Shown piece by piece: positions 36,028 to 45,757 of a stretch of 64,000 bases of DNA; within the stretch, counting starts at the first letter, position 1, and each line of letters begins with the position of its first letter. The notes beneath the pieces were generated by a model. The model made no database searches, had not been told where the DNA came from, and saw only the letters and a program-made list of their open reading frames with translations. Position numbers and translations under genes: made by a program. Source of the DNA: Paraburkholderia atlantica (GTDB lineage Bacteria > Pseudomonadota > Gammaproteobacteria > Burkholderiales > Burkholderiaceae); contig NZ_WHNQ01000008.1 of NCBI RefSeq assembly GCF_009362785.1, positions 235,143 to 299,142 of the forward strand, given 5' to 3'.

Positions 36028-37401
36028 ATGAGCCATCGCAAACTCAATTTCGGCATCATGCTGCAGGGCGCCGGCAGCCATATGAATTCGTGGAAGCATC
36101 CGGCCGGGCCCGCCGATGCGAGCGTGAACCTGAACTTCTTCGTCGATACGGTGCGCAAAGCCGAGGCACACGGCATCGCGTTCGCGTTCGTCGCCGATGG
36201 TCTGTACATCAACGAGAAATCGATTCCGCACTTTCTGAACCGCTTCGAACCGATCTCGATCCTGTCGGCGCTCGCGACGGTCACGTCGAAGATCGGGCTC
36301 GCGGGCACCGTGTCGACGTCGTACAGCGATCCGTTCACCGTTGCGCGCCAGTTCGCTTCGCTCGATCTGATCAGCGGCGGGCGCGCGGGCTGGAACGTCG
36401 TCACGACGCCGCTCGAAGGCACCGCGAAGAACTACGGCGGCTCGCATCCCGAACATGCGCTGCGCTACGAGATCGCCGACGAATACCTGAGCGTCGCGCA
36501 AGGCCTGTGGGATAGCTGGGACGACGACGCGTTCGTGCGCGACCGTGAGCGTGGTGTGTTCTTCGAGCGGGACAAGCTGCATACGCTCGACCACGAGGGC
36601 AAGTTCTTCCAGGTGGCGGGGCCGCTCAATATCCAGCGCTCGGCGCAGGGGCAGCCGGTGATTTTCCAGGCGGGCTCGTCGGACGCCGGCATCGCGCTCG
36701 CCGGCAAATATGCGGACGCGGTATTTACGCATTCGGTGTCGATCGAAGAAACGCGCGCATTCGCGCAGCGCGTAAAAGACAGCGCGGTCGAACATGGCAG
36801 AAGCCGCGACGACGTGAAGATCTTCCCCGGCATCAGCCCGATCGTCGGCGCGACAGTCGATGAAGCGGAAGCGAAATACCGCGCGATTCGCGAGCTTTTG
36901 ACGATCGACGAAGCGCTCGCCTATCTCGGCCGCTATTTCGATCATCACGACTTCACGCGGTATCCGCTCGACGAACCGTTCCCCGAGCTAGGGGAGATCG
37001 GCCGCAACAGTTTCCGTTCGACCACCGACCGCATCAAGGCGGAAGCGCGCAGGAAGGGCTCGACATTGCGCGAGGTCGCGCTCGAAGTCGCGACGCCGCG
37101 CACGCATTTTCTCGGCACGCCCGCGCAAATCGCGGACAAGCTGATCCGTTGGCTCGACGCCGGCGCGGCCGACGGTTTCATCCTCGGCTTCGCGGTGCAA
37201 GCGCAGGGGCTCGACGATTTCGTGCGCTACGTGCTACCCGAACTCGAACGACGCGGGCGCTACGAGCGCACGTTGACGGGTTCGACGTTGCGCGATCATC
37301 TCGGTTTACCACGCAAGGCGAGCCGCTATGCGGCGGCGGCGGCGGGGTTGGCAGACCCGGCAGACCCGGCCGACACGGCCAACGCGGCTGCCGTGGCCTG
37401 A
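36028..37401 (+). CDS. LLM-class FMN-dependent monooxygenase, NtaA/SnaA/DszA/DmoA type
   Basis: 457 residues, TIM-barrel flavin monooxygenase. ATG 36028 is preferred because the protein then starts SHRKLNFGIMLQGAGSHMNSW as in the family; a GTG at 35986 overlapping the previous stop is possible. Other signatures: STSYSDPFTVARQFASLD, GRAGWNVVTTPLEGTAKNYG, PVIFQAGSSDAGIALAGKYADAVFT. Members include nitrilotriacetate, pristinamycin, dibenzothiophene-sulfone and dimethylsulfide monooxygenases. The C-terminal 20 residues are Ala/Asp/Pro low-complexity with a repeating GCAGACCCG unit. If DMS-type, methanethiol would be a product, and an SBP56 gene lies 7 kb downstream. Confidence 0.9.
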   Translation: MSHRKLNFGIMLQGAGSHMNSWKHPAGPADASVNLNFFVDTVRKAEAHGIAFAFVADGLYINEKSIPHFLNRFEPISILSALATVTSKIGLAGTVSTSYSDPFTVARQFASLDLISGGRAGWNVVTTPLEGTAKNYGGSHPEHALRYEIADEYLSVAQGLWDSWDDDAFVRDRERGVFFERDKLHTLDHEGKFFQVAGPLNIQRSAQGQPVIFQAGSSDAGIALAGKYADAVFTHSVSIEETRAFAQRVKDSAVEHGRSRDDVKIFPGISPIVGATVDEAEAKYRAIRELLTIDEALAYLGRYFDHHDFTRYPLDEPFPELGEIGRNSFRSTTDRIKAEARRKGSTLREVALEVATPRTHFLGTPAQIADKLIRWLDAGAADGFILGFAVQAQGLDDFVRYVLPELERRGRYERTLTGSTLRDHLGLPRKASRYAAAAAGLADPADPADTANAAAVA

Positions 37402-37420
37402 GAGCGCGGAGCAGACGACG

Positions 37421-39229
37421 ATGAACGACACCGCTGAACTCGCGAATCCGCAACTCGCCGCCGCGCACGCCGACGCGTTGCGCGAGCGCGCCGACTATCG
37501 CATCGTGCCCGCGAAGAACCGCGCGCGCCTCGCCGGTACCGTGGCGGCCGTGCTACTGATTGGCACCGTGCTCGAATCGGTATTGGGCAATCCGCGCTGG
37601 GGCTGGAATGTCTTCGCGGAATGGTTTCTGTCCGAGCCGGTATTGTCCGGGCTCGGCCGCACGCTGCTGTTGACCGCGCTCGGCGCGGCGTTCGGCTTCG
37701 CGCTCGGCGTCCCGATCGCGCTCGCGCGCGTGTCGCGTTCGCCGCTGCTCGCGGGCTGCGCGTGGGCGTTCGTGTGGCTGTTTCGCTCGATTCCGCTGAT
37801 CGTGCTGCTGTTGATCCTGAACAATCTCGGCTATCTGTACGAGACGGTGCATCTAGGCGTGCCTTTCACGAGCCTCGTCGTTCTCGATGTGCCGACCACC
37901 GAGCTGATCAGCCCGTTTCTAGCCGCGGTGCTCGGCCTGACGCTCAATCACGCGGCGTTTTCGGCGGAAGTGATTCGCGGCGGCATTCAGTCGGTCGACC
38001 ACGGTCAGCTCGAAGCGGCCGCCGCGCTCGGCTTGCCGCGCGAGCGCCAGGCCCGGCGCATCGTGCTGCCGCAGGCGATGCGCGCGATCGTGCCGACCGC
38101 GTTCAACGATCTGATCGCGCTCGCGAAGGGCTCGTCGATGGTCTATGTGCTCGCGATGCCGGAGCTGTTCTACACGGTGCAGATCATCTATCGACGCAAT
38201 CTCGAAGTGATTCCGCTGCTGATGGTCGCGACGGTCTGGTATCTGATCATTCTGACCGTGCTGTCGGCGATCCAGGTTTATGTGGAGCGGCATTTCTCGC
38301 GCGGCGTGAAGCGTAGCGCGGTGCCGTCCGCTTTCGGCGCGCTGCTGAAAAGCATGGGCATTGCGCGCGGTGGCGACGTTGCGCACGTCGAGCCGTTTGG
38401 AGATGCAAAAGACAATGCACGTGCAGGCGCCTCCGCCTCCCTGGATCAACGCTGGGCCGATCAACGCGACGGCGCACGCATCACGATCCAGCAGGTATCG
38501 AAGAGCTTCGGCACGCTGAAGGTGCTCGACAACGTGTCGCTGACGATGCGCCCCGGCAGCGTCACCGTGATTCTCGGTCAATCGGGCTCTGGCAAATCGA
38601 CGCTGCTGCGCACTATCAATCATCTGGAGCGCGTGGACTGTGGCCTGATCGATATCGACGGCGAGCTGATCGGCTATCGACGCGACGGCGATACGCTGTA
38701 CGAGCTCAAGGAGAAAGAGGTCCTGCGACGCCGCGTCGAGGTCGGCATGGTGTTTCAGAGCTTCAATCTGTTCCCGCATCTGACCGTGCTGGAAAACATC
38801 ATCGAGGCGCCGGTCGCGTTGGGACGTCTGTCGCGCGCGGAAGCGGAGAGCCTTGCGCTCAGTCTGCTCGCGCGTGTCGGTCTCGAAGCGAAGGCGCATG
38901 CGTGGCCGCGTCAGTTGTCGGGAGGGCAGCAGCAGCGCGTGGCGATTGCGCGCGCGCTGGCGCTGAAACCGAAGGTGCTGCTGTTCGACGAGCCGACCTC
39001 GGCGCTCGATCCCGAACTCGTCAACGAAGTGCTCGACGTGATCAAGGCGCTCGCGCGTTCCGGCACGACGATGGTGATCGTCACGCACGAGATCGGTTTT
39101 GCGCGCGAAGTGGCTGACACGATCGTGTTCATGGATCGCGGACGCGTGATCGAGTCGGGCCCCCCCGCGCAAGTATTGAACGAACCGCGCCATGCGCGCA
39201 CGCGCGAGTTTCTGTCACGCGTCCTGTGA
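37421..39229 (+). CDS. Fused ABC transporter permease and ATPase, polar amino-acid/sulfur family
   Basis: 602 residues in one chain. Residues ~1-300 are a His/Glu/Gln-type permease: membrane segments from about residue 35, an inner EAA-like loop GQLEAAAALGLPRERQARRIVLPQAMR. Residues ~350-602 are an ABC ATPase: ITIQQVSKSFGTLKVLDNVSL, Walker A GQSGSGKST, Q-loop VFQSFNLFPHLTV, signature LSGGQQQRVAIARAL, Walker B VLLFDEPTSALDPE, and His switch VTHEIGFA. ATG 37421 follows CGCGGAGCAGACGACG. It is flanked by two SBP genes; together they form a complete importer. Confidence 0.92.
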   Translation: MNDTAELANPQLAAAHADALRERADYRIVPAKNRARLAGTVAAVLLIGTVLESVLGNPRWGWNVFAEWFLSEPVLSGLGRTLLLTALGAAFGFALGVPIALARVSRSPLLAGCAWAFVWLFRSIPLIVLLLILNNLGYLYETVHLGVPFTSLVVLDVPTTELISPFLAAVLGLTLNHAAFSAEVIRGGIQSVDHGQLEAAAALGLPRERQARRIVLPQAMRAIVPTAFNDLIALAKGSSMVYVLAMPELFYTVQIIYRRNLEVIPLLMVATVWYLIILTVLSAIQVYVERHFSRGVKRSAVPSAFGALLKSMGIARGGDVAHVEPFGDAKDNARAGASASLDQRWADQRDGARITIQQVSKSFGTLKVLDNVSLTMRPGSVTVILGQSGSGKSTLLRTINHLERVDCGLIDIDGELIGYRRDGDTLYELKEKEVLRRRVEVGMVFQSFNLFPHLTVLENIIEAPVALGRLSRAEAESLALSLLARVGLEAKAHAWPRQLSGGQQQRVAIARALALKPKVLLFDEPTSALDPELVNEVLDVIKALARSGTTMVIVTHEIGFAREVADTIVFMDRGRVIESGPPAQVLNEPRHARTREFLSRVL

Positions 39230-39249
39230 ATGCAGACTGATCCCTCTCA

Positions 39250-40203
39250 ATGACCAATCGACGACAATTCATTCTCACCGGTACGGCGCTCGCCGCGCTG
39301 CTTGTGCGCAACGCGCTCGACGTAGCACACGCGGCGCAGGCGCCGCACGGCACGGTGGACCTGAGCCCGGAGCAGCCGGGCCGCATTCGCGTGCCGAAGA
39401 ATCCGGCAGCGATCGCGGCTATCGGCAACCACTATCGCTTTGCGAACGACGGCAACTTCACGGTCGCGATTTCGCCACACTTGCCGCCGACGGCGACCTA
39501 TGCGACCGATGCGCGTACCGTCGTCGGCTCAGATGCCGACTATGCGCAACTGATCGCCGATTCGCTTGGATTGAAGCTGAACCTCGTGCCGATCGCATGG
39601 GCCGACTGGCCGCTCGGCCTCACCTCGGGCAAGTACGACGCGGTGATCTCGAACGTCGGCGTGACCGAGCAGCGCAAGGAGAAGTTCGATTTCACGACTT
39701 ACCGGCAAGGTCTGCACGGCTTCTATGTGAAAACCGCGAGTCCGATCAGGAAGATTGCGCAGCCACAGGATATTGCGGGCCTCCGGCTGATTACGACCTC
39801 GGGCACGAACCAGGAAAAGATCATCCTCGAATGGAACCGGCAGAACATCGCGAAGGGTTTGAAGCCGGTCGAGTTCCAGTACTTCGACGATGACGCCGCG
39901 AGCCGTATCGCGTTGCTGTCGGGCCGCGCCGACGTCGTATTCAACCCGAACGCGCCGCTTGCCTACGATGCGGCCACTACCGGCGCGATCCGCGAGGTGG
40001 GTACGCTGAACGCCGGCTGGCCGGCGCGCGCGGATGTGGCGATCGCCACACGCAAGGGCAGCGGCTTGATGGATGCGCTGACGGTCGCGACGAACGGACT
40101 GATCGCGAATGGCGTCTATCAGCGGTCGCTCGCGCACTGGGGTATCGAGTCGGAAGCGTTGGCGCGCTCCGAAAGCAATCCGCCGGGTTTGCCGAAGTTC
40201 TGA
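39250..40203 (+). CDS. ABC transporter substrate-binding protein, amino-acid family 3, paralogue 2
   Basis: 317 residues. Twin-arginine-like N terminus (TNRRQFILTGTALAALL) rather than the plain Sec leader of paralogue 1. Core: TYATDARTVVGSDADYAQLIADSLGLKL, WPLGLTSGKYDAVISNVGVTEQRKEKFDFTTY, LITTSGTNQEKIILEW. The C terminus NPPGLPKF matches paralogue 1. It partners with the fused permease/ATPase immediately upstream (20-bp gap). Confidence 0.9.
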   Translation: MTNRRQFILTGTALAALLVRNALDVAHAAQAPHGTVDLSPEQPGRIRVPKNPAAIAAIGNHYRFANDGNFTVAISPHLPPTATYATDARTVVGSDADYAQLIADSLGLKLNLVPIAWADWPLGLTSGKYDAVISNVGVTEQRKEKFDFTTYRQGLHGFYVKTASPIRKIAQPQDIAGLRLITTSGTNQEKIILEWNRQNIAKGLKPVEFQYFDDDAASRIALLSGRADVVFNPNAPLAYDAATTGAIREVGTLNAGWPARADVAIATRKGSGLMDALTVATNGLIANGVYQRSLAHWGIESEALARSESNPPGLPKF

Positions 40204-40355
40204 TGCGTCGAAGGACATTGCAGCATCGGGTTTATCACTCCAGCAGATAACCGTATCGGATTTGCTTCGTTGGCATTGCTCGCGCGGGCCGGTACATTCG
40301 TCGCACTGACCGCGCCGTTCGGCGCCCGCTGATTAGTTTCGACGAAGAGACGCCT

Positions 40356-41246
40356 GTGACGACTACCGCCGCTGCTTTTACCGCTACCCCGACGCAATCC
40401 TTCGAGATTCGCGCGTTCGATGCGCCGCTCGGCGCCGAAGTGCTCGGCCTCGATCTCGGCCAGCCGCTCGGCGACGACGATTTCGCGCGCATCCACCGCG
40501 CGCATCTGGACCACCACGTTCTCGTGTTTCGCGACCAGCGCATCACGCCGGAGCAGCAGATCGCGTTCAGCCGCCGCTTCGGTCCGCTGCAGATTCACGT
40601 GCTGCATCAGTTTGGCCTGGCAGGTTATCCCGAGGTGCTGGTCGTATCGAACGTGATCGAGAACGGCAAGCCGGTCGGTCTCGGCGACGCCGGCCACTAC
40701 TGGCACTCCGACCTGTCGTACAAGGAAAAGCCGAGCCTCGGCTCGTTGCTGCACGCGCAGGAGCTGCCGGCCGAAGGCGGCGATACGCTGTTCGCGAACA
40801 TGCATCTGGCGTGGGATACGTTGCCCGCGCATCTGCGCAGCGCGGTGGAAGGGCGCAGCGCGGAGCACACGTACCTGGCGAAATACGCGGAGCTGCAGAA
40901 GCGCAGCCCGTGGCGGCCGAATCTGTCGGCCGAGCAGATCGCGCAGGTGAAGCCGGTCGTGCATCCGATCGTGCGCACGCATCCGGAGACAGGGCGCAAG
41001 GCTTTGTTCGTCAGCGAGCACTTCACGACGCGCGTGATCGGTTTGCCGGAAGACGAGAGCCGCGCCTTGCTCGACGAACTGTTCGCGCACAGCGTGCGGC
41101 CCGAGCATCTGTATCGGCATCGGTGGGCCGAGCACGACATGGTGTTCTGGGACAACCGCTCGTTGATGCACCTCGCCGCCGGCACGCCCGACCACCTGCG
41201 CCGCAAGCTGTATCGCACGACGATCGAGGGCGACGTGCCGCGCTGA
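40356..41246 (+). CDS. TauD/TfdA-family Fe(II)/2-oxoglutarate dioxygenase
   Basis: 296 residues, GTG start 40356 with a weak GAAGAGA site. Iron ligands: HSD in GHYWHSDLSYKEKPS and the distal His in WDNRSLMHLAAG; the 2-oxoglutarate-binding Arg is in RRKLYRTTIEGD. The N terminus FEIRAFDAPLGAEVLGLDL is typical. Members release sulfite from taurine or alkylsulfates, or cleave 2,4-D. Position next to two ABC importers and LLM enzymes favours a sulfonate or sulfate ester as substrate; TauD itself is not claimed. Confidence 0.92.
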   Translation: MTTTAAAFTATPTQSFEIRAFDAPLGAEVLGLDLGQPLGDDDFARIHRAHLDHHVLVFRDQRITPEQQIAFSRRFGPLQIHVLHQFGLAGYPEVLVVSNVIENGKPVGLGDAGHYWHSDLSYKEKPSLGSLLHAQELPAEGGDTLFANMHLAWDTLPAHLRSAVEGRSAEHTYLAKYAELQKRSPWRPNLSAEQIAQVKPVVHPIVRTHPETGRKALFVSEHFTTRVIGLPEDESRALLDELFAHSVRPEHLYRHRWAEHDMVFWDNRSLMHLAAGTPDHLRRKLYRTTIEGDVPR

Positions 41247-41301
41247 GCGACGCTTTCCATCACAACGACACCCATCACACCGTACGCCGACTGGAGTTTC
41301 A

Positions 41302-42345
41302 ATGCTGAGCCGATTTCGTCCGACCGCCGCACGGCCGTCGTCTTTCCGCCGTTTGACGGCACTACTGCTGAGTCTGTCGATGGGCGCCGTCGTCAGCGCT
41401 CCCGCGCATGCCGAGGGCGAGATTCGCGTGGCCGAGCAGTTCGGTATCGTGTATCTGCTGCTGAACGTGGCGCGGGATCAGCATTTCATCGAAAGCGAAG
41501 GGCGCAAGCAGGGCCTCGACATCAAGGTCGATTGGGTCAAGCTGTCGGGCGGCGCGGCGGTCAACGACGCGTTGCTGTCGGGCGCGGTCGATATCGCCGG
41601 CGCGGGCGTCGGCCCGCTGCTGACGATCTGGGATCGCACGCACGGCAAGCAGAACGTGAAGGGCGTCGCGTCGCTCGGCAATCTGCCGTACTACCTGGTC
41701 AGCAACAATCCCGACGTGAAGACGATCGCGGACTTCACGCAGAAGGACCGCATCGCGCTGCCGGCGGTCAACGTATCGGTGCAATCGCGCGTGCTGCAAT
41801 ACGCGGCCGCGAAGCGCTGGGGCGACAAGGAATACGACCGGCTCGACAAGTACACGCAGGCGTTGCCGCATCCGGACGCGGCCGCGGCGATCATCGCGGG
41901 TGGCACTGAAATCACCGGGCATTTCGGCAATCCGCCGTTCCAGGAGCAGGAACTGGCCGGCAATCCGAAGGCGCATATCGTGCTCAATTCGTACGATGTA
42001 CTGGGCGGCCCGAGTTCGGCGACGGTTCTCTATGCGACCGAAAAATTCCGCCATGACAACCCGAAGACGTATCGCGCGTTCGTCGATGCGCTCGCCGATG
42101 CGGCGAAGTACATCAACGCCAATCCGCAGGGCGCGGCCGATATCTATATCCGCACCAATCAGTCGAAGATCGATCGCGAACTGCTCGTGAAAATCATCAC
42201 GAATCCGCAGGTCCAGTTCAAGATCGTGCCGCAGAACACGCTCGGGCTCGCGCAGTTCATGCATCGCGTCGGCGCAATCAGGAACGAGCCGTCGTCGTGG
42301 AAGGACTATTTCTTCGACGATCCGGCGACGGCGGCGGGGAGCTGA
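41302..42345 (+). CDS. ABC transporter substrate-binding protein, SsuA/TauA/NitT family
   Basis: 347 residues with a signal peptide (LTALLLSLSMGAVVSAPAHAEG). Sulfonate/nitrate/taurine receptor core: RVAEQFGIVYLLLNVARDQ, VDWVKLSGGAAVNDALLSGAVDIAGAGVGPLL, and VASLGNLPYYLVSNNPDVKTIADF. C-terminal FMHRVGAIRNEPSSWKDYFF is usual for this family. First gene of an SBP-ATPase-permease triplet. Confidence 0.9.
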   Translation: MLSRFRPTAARPSSFRRLTALLLSLSMGAVVSAPAHAEGEIRVAEQFGIVYLLLNVARDQHFIESEGRKQGLDIKVDWVKLSGGAAVNDALLSGAVDIAGAGVGPLLTIWDRTHGKQNVKGVASLGNLPYYLVSNNPDVKTIADFTQKDRIALPAVNVSVQSRVLQYAAAKRWGDKEYDRLDKYTQALPHPDAAAAIIAGGTEITGHFGNPPFQEQELAGNPKAHIVLNSYDVLGGPSSATVLYATEKFRHDNPKTYRAFVDALADAAKYINANPQGAADIYIRTNQSKIDRELLVKIITNPQVQFKIVPQNTLGLAQFMHRVGAIRNEPSSWKDYFFDDPATAAGS

Positions 42346-42430
42346 GCATGACGTCTCGCGCATTCGTGGCGCTGCGCGGTACGCGGCAACACTCGCCGGT
42401 TGAGGCGGTTTACTCGCAGGGAGCGCTTTG

Positions 42431-43261
42431 ATGGTGGCCAATCCCACGCTTCTGTTTCCACACGACGGCGAGCGGAGCGCCGCGGCAACCAGCGGCAAGC
42501 TGCTCGCGGTCGAGAACGTGAACCTCGAATACCGCACGCGCGAGCGGATCGTGCGCGCGACTCACGACGTCAGCTTCGACGTCTACGGCGGCGACCGCTT
42601 CGTGCTGCTCGGGCCGTCCGGTTGCGGCAAGTCGACATTGCTGAAGGCGGTAGCCGGTTTCATCGAGCCGAGCGCGGGCAGCATTTCACTCGACGGTCAG
42701 CGCGTGCGCGGACCGGGCGCCGATCGCATCGTCGTGTTTCAGGAGTTCGATCAGTTGCCGCCGTGGAAAACGGTCGTGCAGAACGTCGCGTTTCCGTTGC
42801 GCGTCGCGAAGAAGCTGTCGAAGGCCGAAGCTCATGAACGCTCGCTGCATTACCTCGACAAGGTCGGCCTCGCCGCGTTCGCGGGTGCGTATCCGCACAC
42901 GTTGTCGGGCGGCATGAAGCAACGCGTCGCGATCGCGCGTGCGCTCGCGATGCAGCCGCGCGTGCTGCTGATGGACGAACCGTTCGCCGCGCTCGACGCG
43001 CTGACGCGCCGCAAGATGCAGGAAGAACTGCTGCGGCTATGGGAAGAAGTGAACTTCACGCTGCTGTTCGTCACGCATTCGATCGAAGAGGCGCTGGTGG
43101 TCGGCAACCGGATTCTGCTGCTGTCGCCGCATCCGGGCCGCGTGCGCGCCGAACTGAACAGCCATCAATATTCGCAGGACAGCTTCGGCCGCGCCGATTT
43201 TCAGCGCAGCGTCGCGCGGATTCATCACCTGCTGTTCGAACAGACGGAGGCCGTGCAATGA
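42431..43261 (+). CDS. ABC transporter ATP-binding protein, SsuB/TauB-like
   Basis: 276 residues. ATG 42431 has GGGAG eight bases upstream; TTG 42428 is also in frame. Walker A GPSGCGKST, Q-loop VFQEFDQLPPWKTV, signature LSGGMKQRVAIARAL, Walker B VLLMDEPFAALDALTR, His switch VTHSIEEALVVG. The LPPWKTV stretch is characteristic of nitrate/sulfonate/taurine transporters. Overlaps the permease gene by 4 bp. Confidence 0.93.
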   Translation: MVANPTLLFPHDGERSAAATSGKLLAVENVNLEYRTRERIVRATHDVSFDVYGGDRFVLLGPSGCGKSTLLKAVAGFIEPSAGSISLDGQRVRGPGADRIVVFQEFDQLPPWKTVVQNVAFPLRVAKKLSKAEAHERSLHYLDKVGLAAFAGAYPHTLSGGMKQRVAIARALAMQPRVLLMDEPFAALDALTRRKMQEELLRLWEEVNFTLLFVTHSIEEALVVGNRILLLSPHPGRVRAELNSHQYSQDSFGRADFQRSVARIHHLLFEQTEAVQ

Positions 43262-44136
43262 GTACGCCTGTCAGGTTGCTGCCGCCGGTGCGCGACGAAT
43301 ACGAACGTCCGCTCGAAGCACCCGGCGATCTCGCGATCGAAGCGCCGTTGCCCGCGGCCGGGCGGATCTTCGCGCACGGCTGGCTGCGCAAGACACTGAT
43401 CGCGCTCGTGCTGATCGCCGCGTGGGAAATCGCCGCGCGCGTGATCAACAACGATCTGCTGCTGCCGACCTTCGGCGCTACCTTGACCGCGTTCGTGCAA
43501 GGCGTGTGGTCCGGCGAACTGCTCGCGAAGACGGCGGTATCGATGTCCGTGCTGCTGCGCGGCTATCTGCTCGGCGCCGGGTTTGCATTCGTGCTGACAT
43601 CGCTCGCGGTGTCGACGCGCGTGGGCCGCGATCTGCTGTCGATGCTGACCGCGATGTTCAACCCGCTGCCGTCGATCGCGTTGCTGCCGCTCGCGTTGCT
43701 GTGGTTCGGACTCGGCACCGGCAGCCTGCTGTTCGTGCTCGTGCATGCGGTGTTATGGCCGCTCGCGCTCAATACCTATTCGGGCTTTCAGTCGGTGCCC
43801 GCGACGCTGAAGATGACCGGACGCAATTACGGTCTGACGGGCCTGCGTCATGTGCTGTTGATCCTCGTGCCGGCGGCGCTGCCGTCGATCCTGGCCGGCC
43901 TGCGCGTAGGCTGGGCGTTTGCGTGGCGCACGCTGATCGCCGCGGAACTCGTGTTCGGCGCGAGTTCGGGCAGCGGCGGACTCGGCTGGTACATCTTCCA
44001 GAATCGCAACGAGCTATACACGGATCGCGTTTTCGCGGGGCTCGCGGCCGTGATCGTGATCGGTCTGCTGGTCGAGCATCTCGTGTTCGATACGCTCGAA
44101 CGCGTGACCGTGCGGCGCTGGGGCGTGCAGCAGTAA
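43258..44136 (+). CDS. ABC transporter permease, SsuC/TauC-like
   Basis: 292 residues, six membrane segments. ATGA overlap at 43258-43261 with the ATPase gene. BPD-type motifs: MFNPLPSIALLPLALLWFGLGTGS (classic for this family), and the EAA loop FQSVPATLKMTGRNYGLTGLRHVLLILVPAALPSILAGLRVG. C terminus ends in ERVTVRRWGVQ, the usual SsuC/TauC ending. Completes the importer. Confidence 0.93.
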   Translation: MSTPVRLLPPVRDEYERPLEAPGDLAIEAPLPAAGRIFAHGWLRKTLIALVLIAAWEIAARVINNDLLLPTFGATLTAFVQGVWSGELLAKTAVSMSVLLRGYLLGAGFAFVLTSLAVSTRVGRDLLSMLTAMFNPLPSIALLPLALLWFGLGTGSLLFVLVHAVLWPLALNTYSGFQSVPATLKMTGRNYGLTGLRHVLLILVPAALPSILAGLRVGWAFAWRTLIAAELVFGASSGSGGLGWYIFQNRNELYTDRVFAGLAAVIVIGLLVEHLVFDTLERVTVRRWGVQQ

Positions 44137-44350
44137 CGCGTTCCATCGGAGCGAATTCGCCCTTCCCGGCGTCGGCGCGAGCGCTTGCGGCGCGGTGCGC
44201 CTGGTCGTCGGATCGCACCCTGCGTTCGGGTGCAAATATCCGGTTGCGTCCGTCGCTGTCGTGAACTACAAATGTAAGGTTACGCGCTGGCTCGATTTTT
44301 GGCGGGCCGGGCTTCCGTTCAGAACCGTTCAGAACGACAGGAGTGCCGTC

Positions 44351-45757
44351 ATGGGAATGCGCCCCGATCCTACCTTTCATGCATCGCCGAAGCTCGCGAT
44401 GGATGCGCCGGCGGAAGAATACGCGTACACGGTGCTGTTGAGTCCGGATTCGTCGCAGCCCGACGCGCTTGCCGTGATCGACGTGAAGCCCGGTTCGGCG
44501 AGCTATAGCCAGGTGGTGCACACGGTGCCGATGCCTAACAAGGGCGACGAATTCCATCACTTCGGCTGGAACGCGTGTTCGTCCGCGTTGTCGCCATTGA
44601 CGGGCCACGCATTTCTCGAGCGACGCTATCTGATCATTCCGGGCATGCGCTCGTCGCGCATCTATATCGTCGATACGAAACCGCATCCCACCCAGGCGAA
44701 GATTCACAAGATCATCGAGCCGGAGGAAATCTTCCGCAAGACCGGCTATTCGCGTCCGCACACCGTGCATTGCGGACCGGAGGGCATCTACGTGAGCACG
44801 CTCGGCGGTGGCGGCAAGGACGGCACCGACGGGCCGCCCGGAATCTTCATCATGGATTGCCAAACGTTCGAGGTGCTGGGACGCTGGGAAATCGAGCGCG
44901 GCGCGCAGGAAAAGCACTACGACTTCTGGTGGAATCTGCCGCGCGATTACATGGTGTCGACCGAATGGGCGCTGCCGCCGCAATTCGAAAACGGCATCGT
45001 GCCTGAAGACCTGCTTTCGAACAAATACGGCCACCGCGTGCACTTCTGGGATCTGCGCGCAAGACGCAACGTGCAGACGCTCGATCTCGGCGCGAACCAT
45101 CAGATGGCGCTCGAAGTGCGGCCCGCGCACGATCCGAGCCGCGAGTGCGGTTTTATCGGCGTCGTGGTCGACACCACCAATCTGGAAGGATCGATCTGGA
45201 CCTGGTGGCGCGAAGGCGGCCACTTCCATATCGAAAAGACCGCGACTATTCCGCCGGAGCCCGCGCACGCCGACGAATTGCCGCCGTTGCTGCAAGGTTT
45301 CGGCGCGGTGCCGCCGCTCGTCACCGATATCGATCTTTCGATCGACGATAAATTCCTCTATGTCTCGTGCTGGGGTACCGGCGAGATGCGCCAGTACGAC
45401 GTGACCGAACCGCGCAAGCCGAAATTGACCGGCTCGGTGCGCATCGGTGGGATCGAACGTTGTACGCCGCATCCGAACGGCAAGGCTTTCGCCGGTGGTC
45501 CGCAGATGGTCGAGATCAGTCGCGATGGCAAGCGCGTCTACTGGACCAACTCGCTCTATTCGACGTGGGACGACCAGTTCTATCCGGATGGCGTGCCGGG
45601 CGTGCAAGTGATGGCGCATGCCGATCCCAATGGCGGTCTCAAGCTCGCCGAAGATTACTTCGTCGAATTTCCCGCCGGCTATCGCGCGCACCAGATCCGT
45701 CTCGAAGGCGGCGACTGCTCGACCGATTCTTTCTGCTATCCGTCGGTGGGCGTTTGA
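44351..45757 (+). CDS. SBP56-family protein (selenium-binding protein / methanethiol oxidase type)
   Basis: 468 residues from ATG 44351 with CAGGAG upstream. SBP56 beta-propeller recognised from DEFHHFGWNACSSAL, YLIIPGMRSSRIYIVDT, SRPHTVHCGPEGIYVSTLGG, YDFWWNLPRDYMVSTEWALPP, FLYVSCWGTGEMRQYDV, RVYWTNSLYSTWDDQFYP. Bacterial members (MtoX) oxidise methanethiol to formaldehyde, H2S and H2O2 with copper; the His-rich patches could bind metal. Unlike secreted MtoX, no signal peptide is seen. Location after LLM monooxygenases and sulfonate transport fits handling of methanethiol. Partnered with the overlapping membrane-protein gene. Confidence 0.88.
   Translation: MGMRPDPTFHASPKLAMDAPAEEYAYTVLLSPDSSQPDALAVIDVKPGSASYSQVVHTVPMPNKGDEFHHFGWNACSSALSPLTGHAFLERRYLIIPGMRSSRIYIVDTKPHPTQAKIHKIIEPEEIFRKTGYSRPHTVHCGPEGIYVSTLGGGGKDGTDGPPGIFIMDCQTFEVLGRWEIERGAQEKHYDFWWNLPRDYMVSTEWALPPQFENGIVPEDLLSNKYGHRVHFWDLRARRNVQTLDLGANHQMALEVRPAHDPSRECGFIGVVVDTTNLEGSIWTWWREGGHFHIEKTATIPPEPAHADELPPLLQGFGAVPPLVTDIDLSIDDKFLYVSCWGTGEMRQYDVTEPRKPKLTGSVRIGGIERCTPHPNGKAFAGGPQMVEISRDGKRVYWTNSLYSTWDDQFYPDGVPGVQVMAHADPNGGLKLAEDYFVEFPAGYRAHQIRLEGGDCSTDSFCYPSVGV

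Noticed and set aside
37320..37395. GCGGCGG and GCAGACCCG tandem repeats
   Set aside because: They are the low-complexity Ala/Asp/Pro C terminus of the LLM monooxygenase, in frame and ending at its stop, so not a repeat element.
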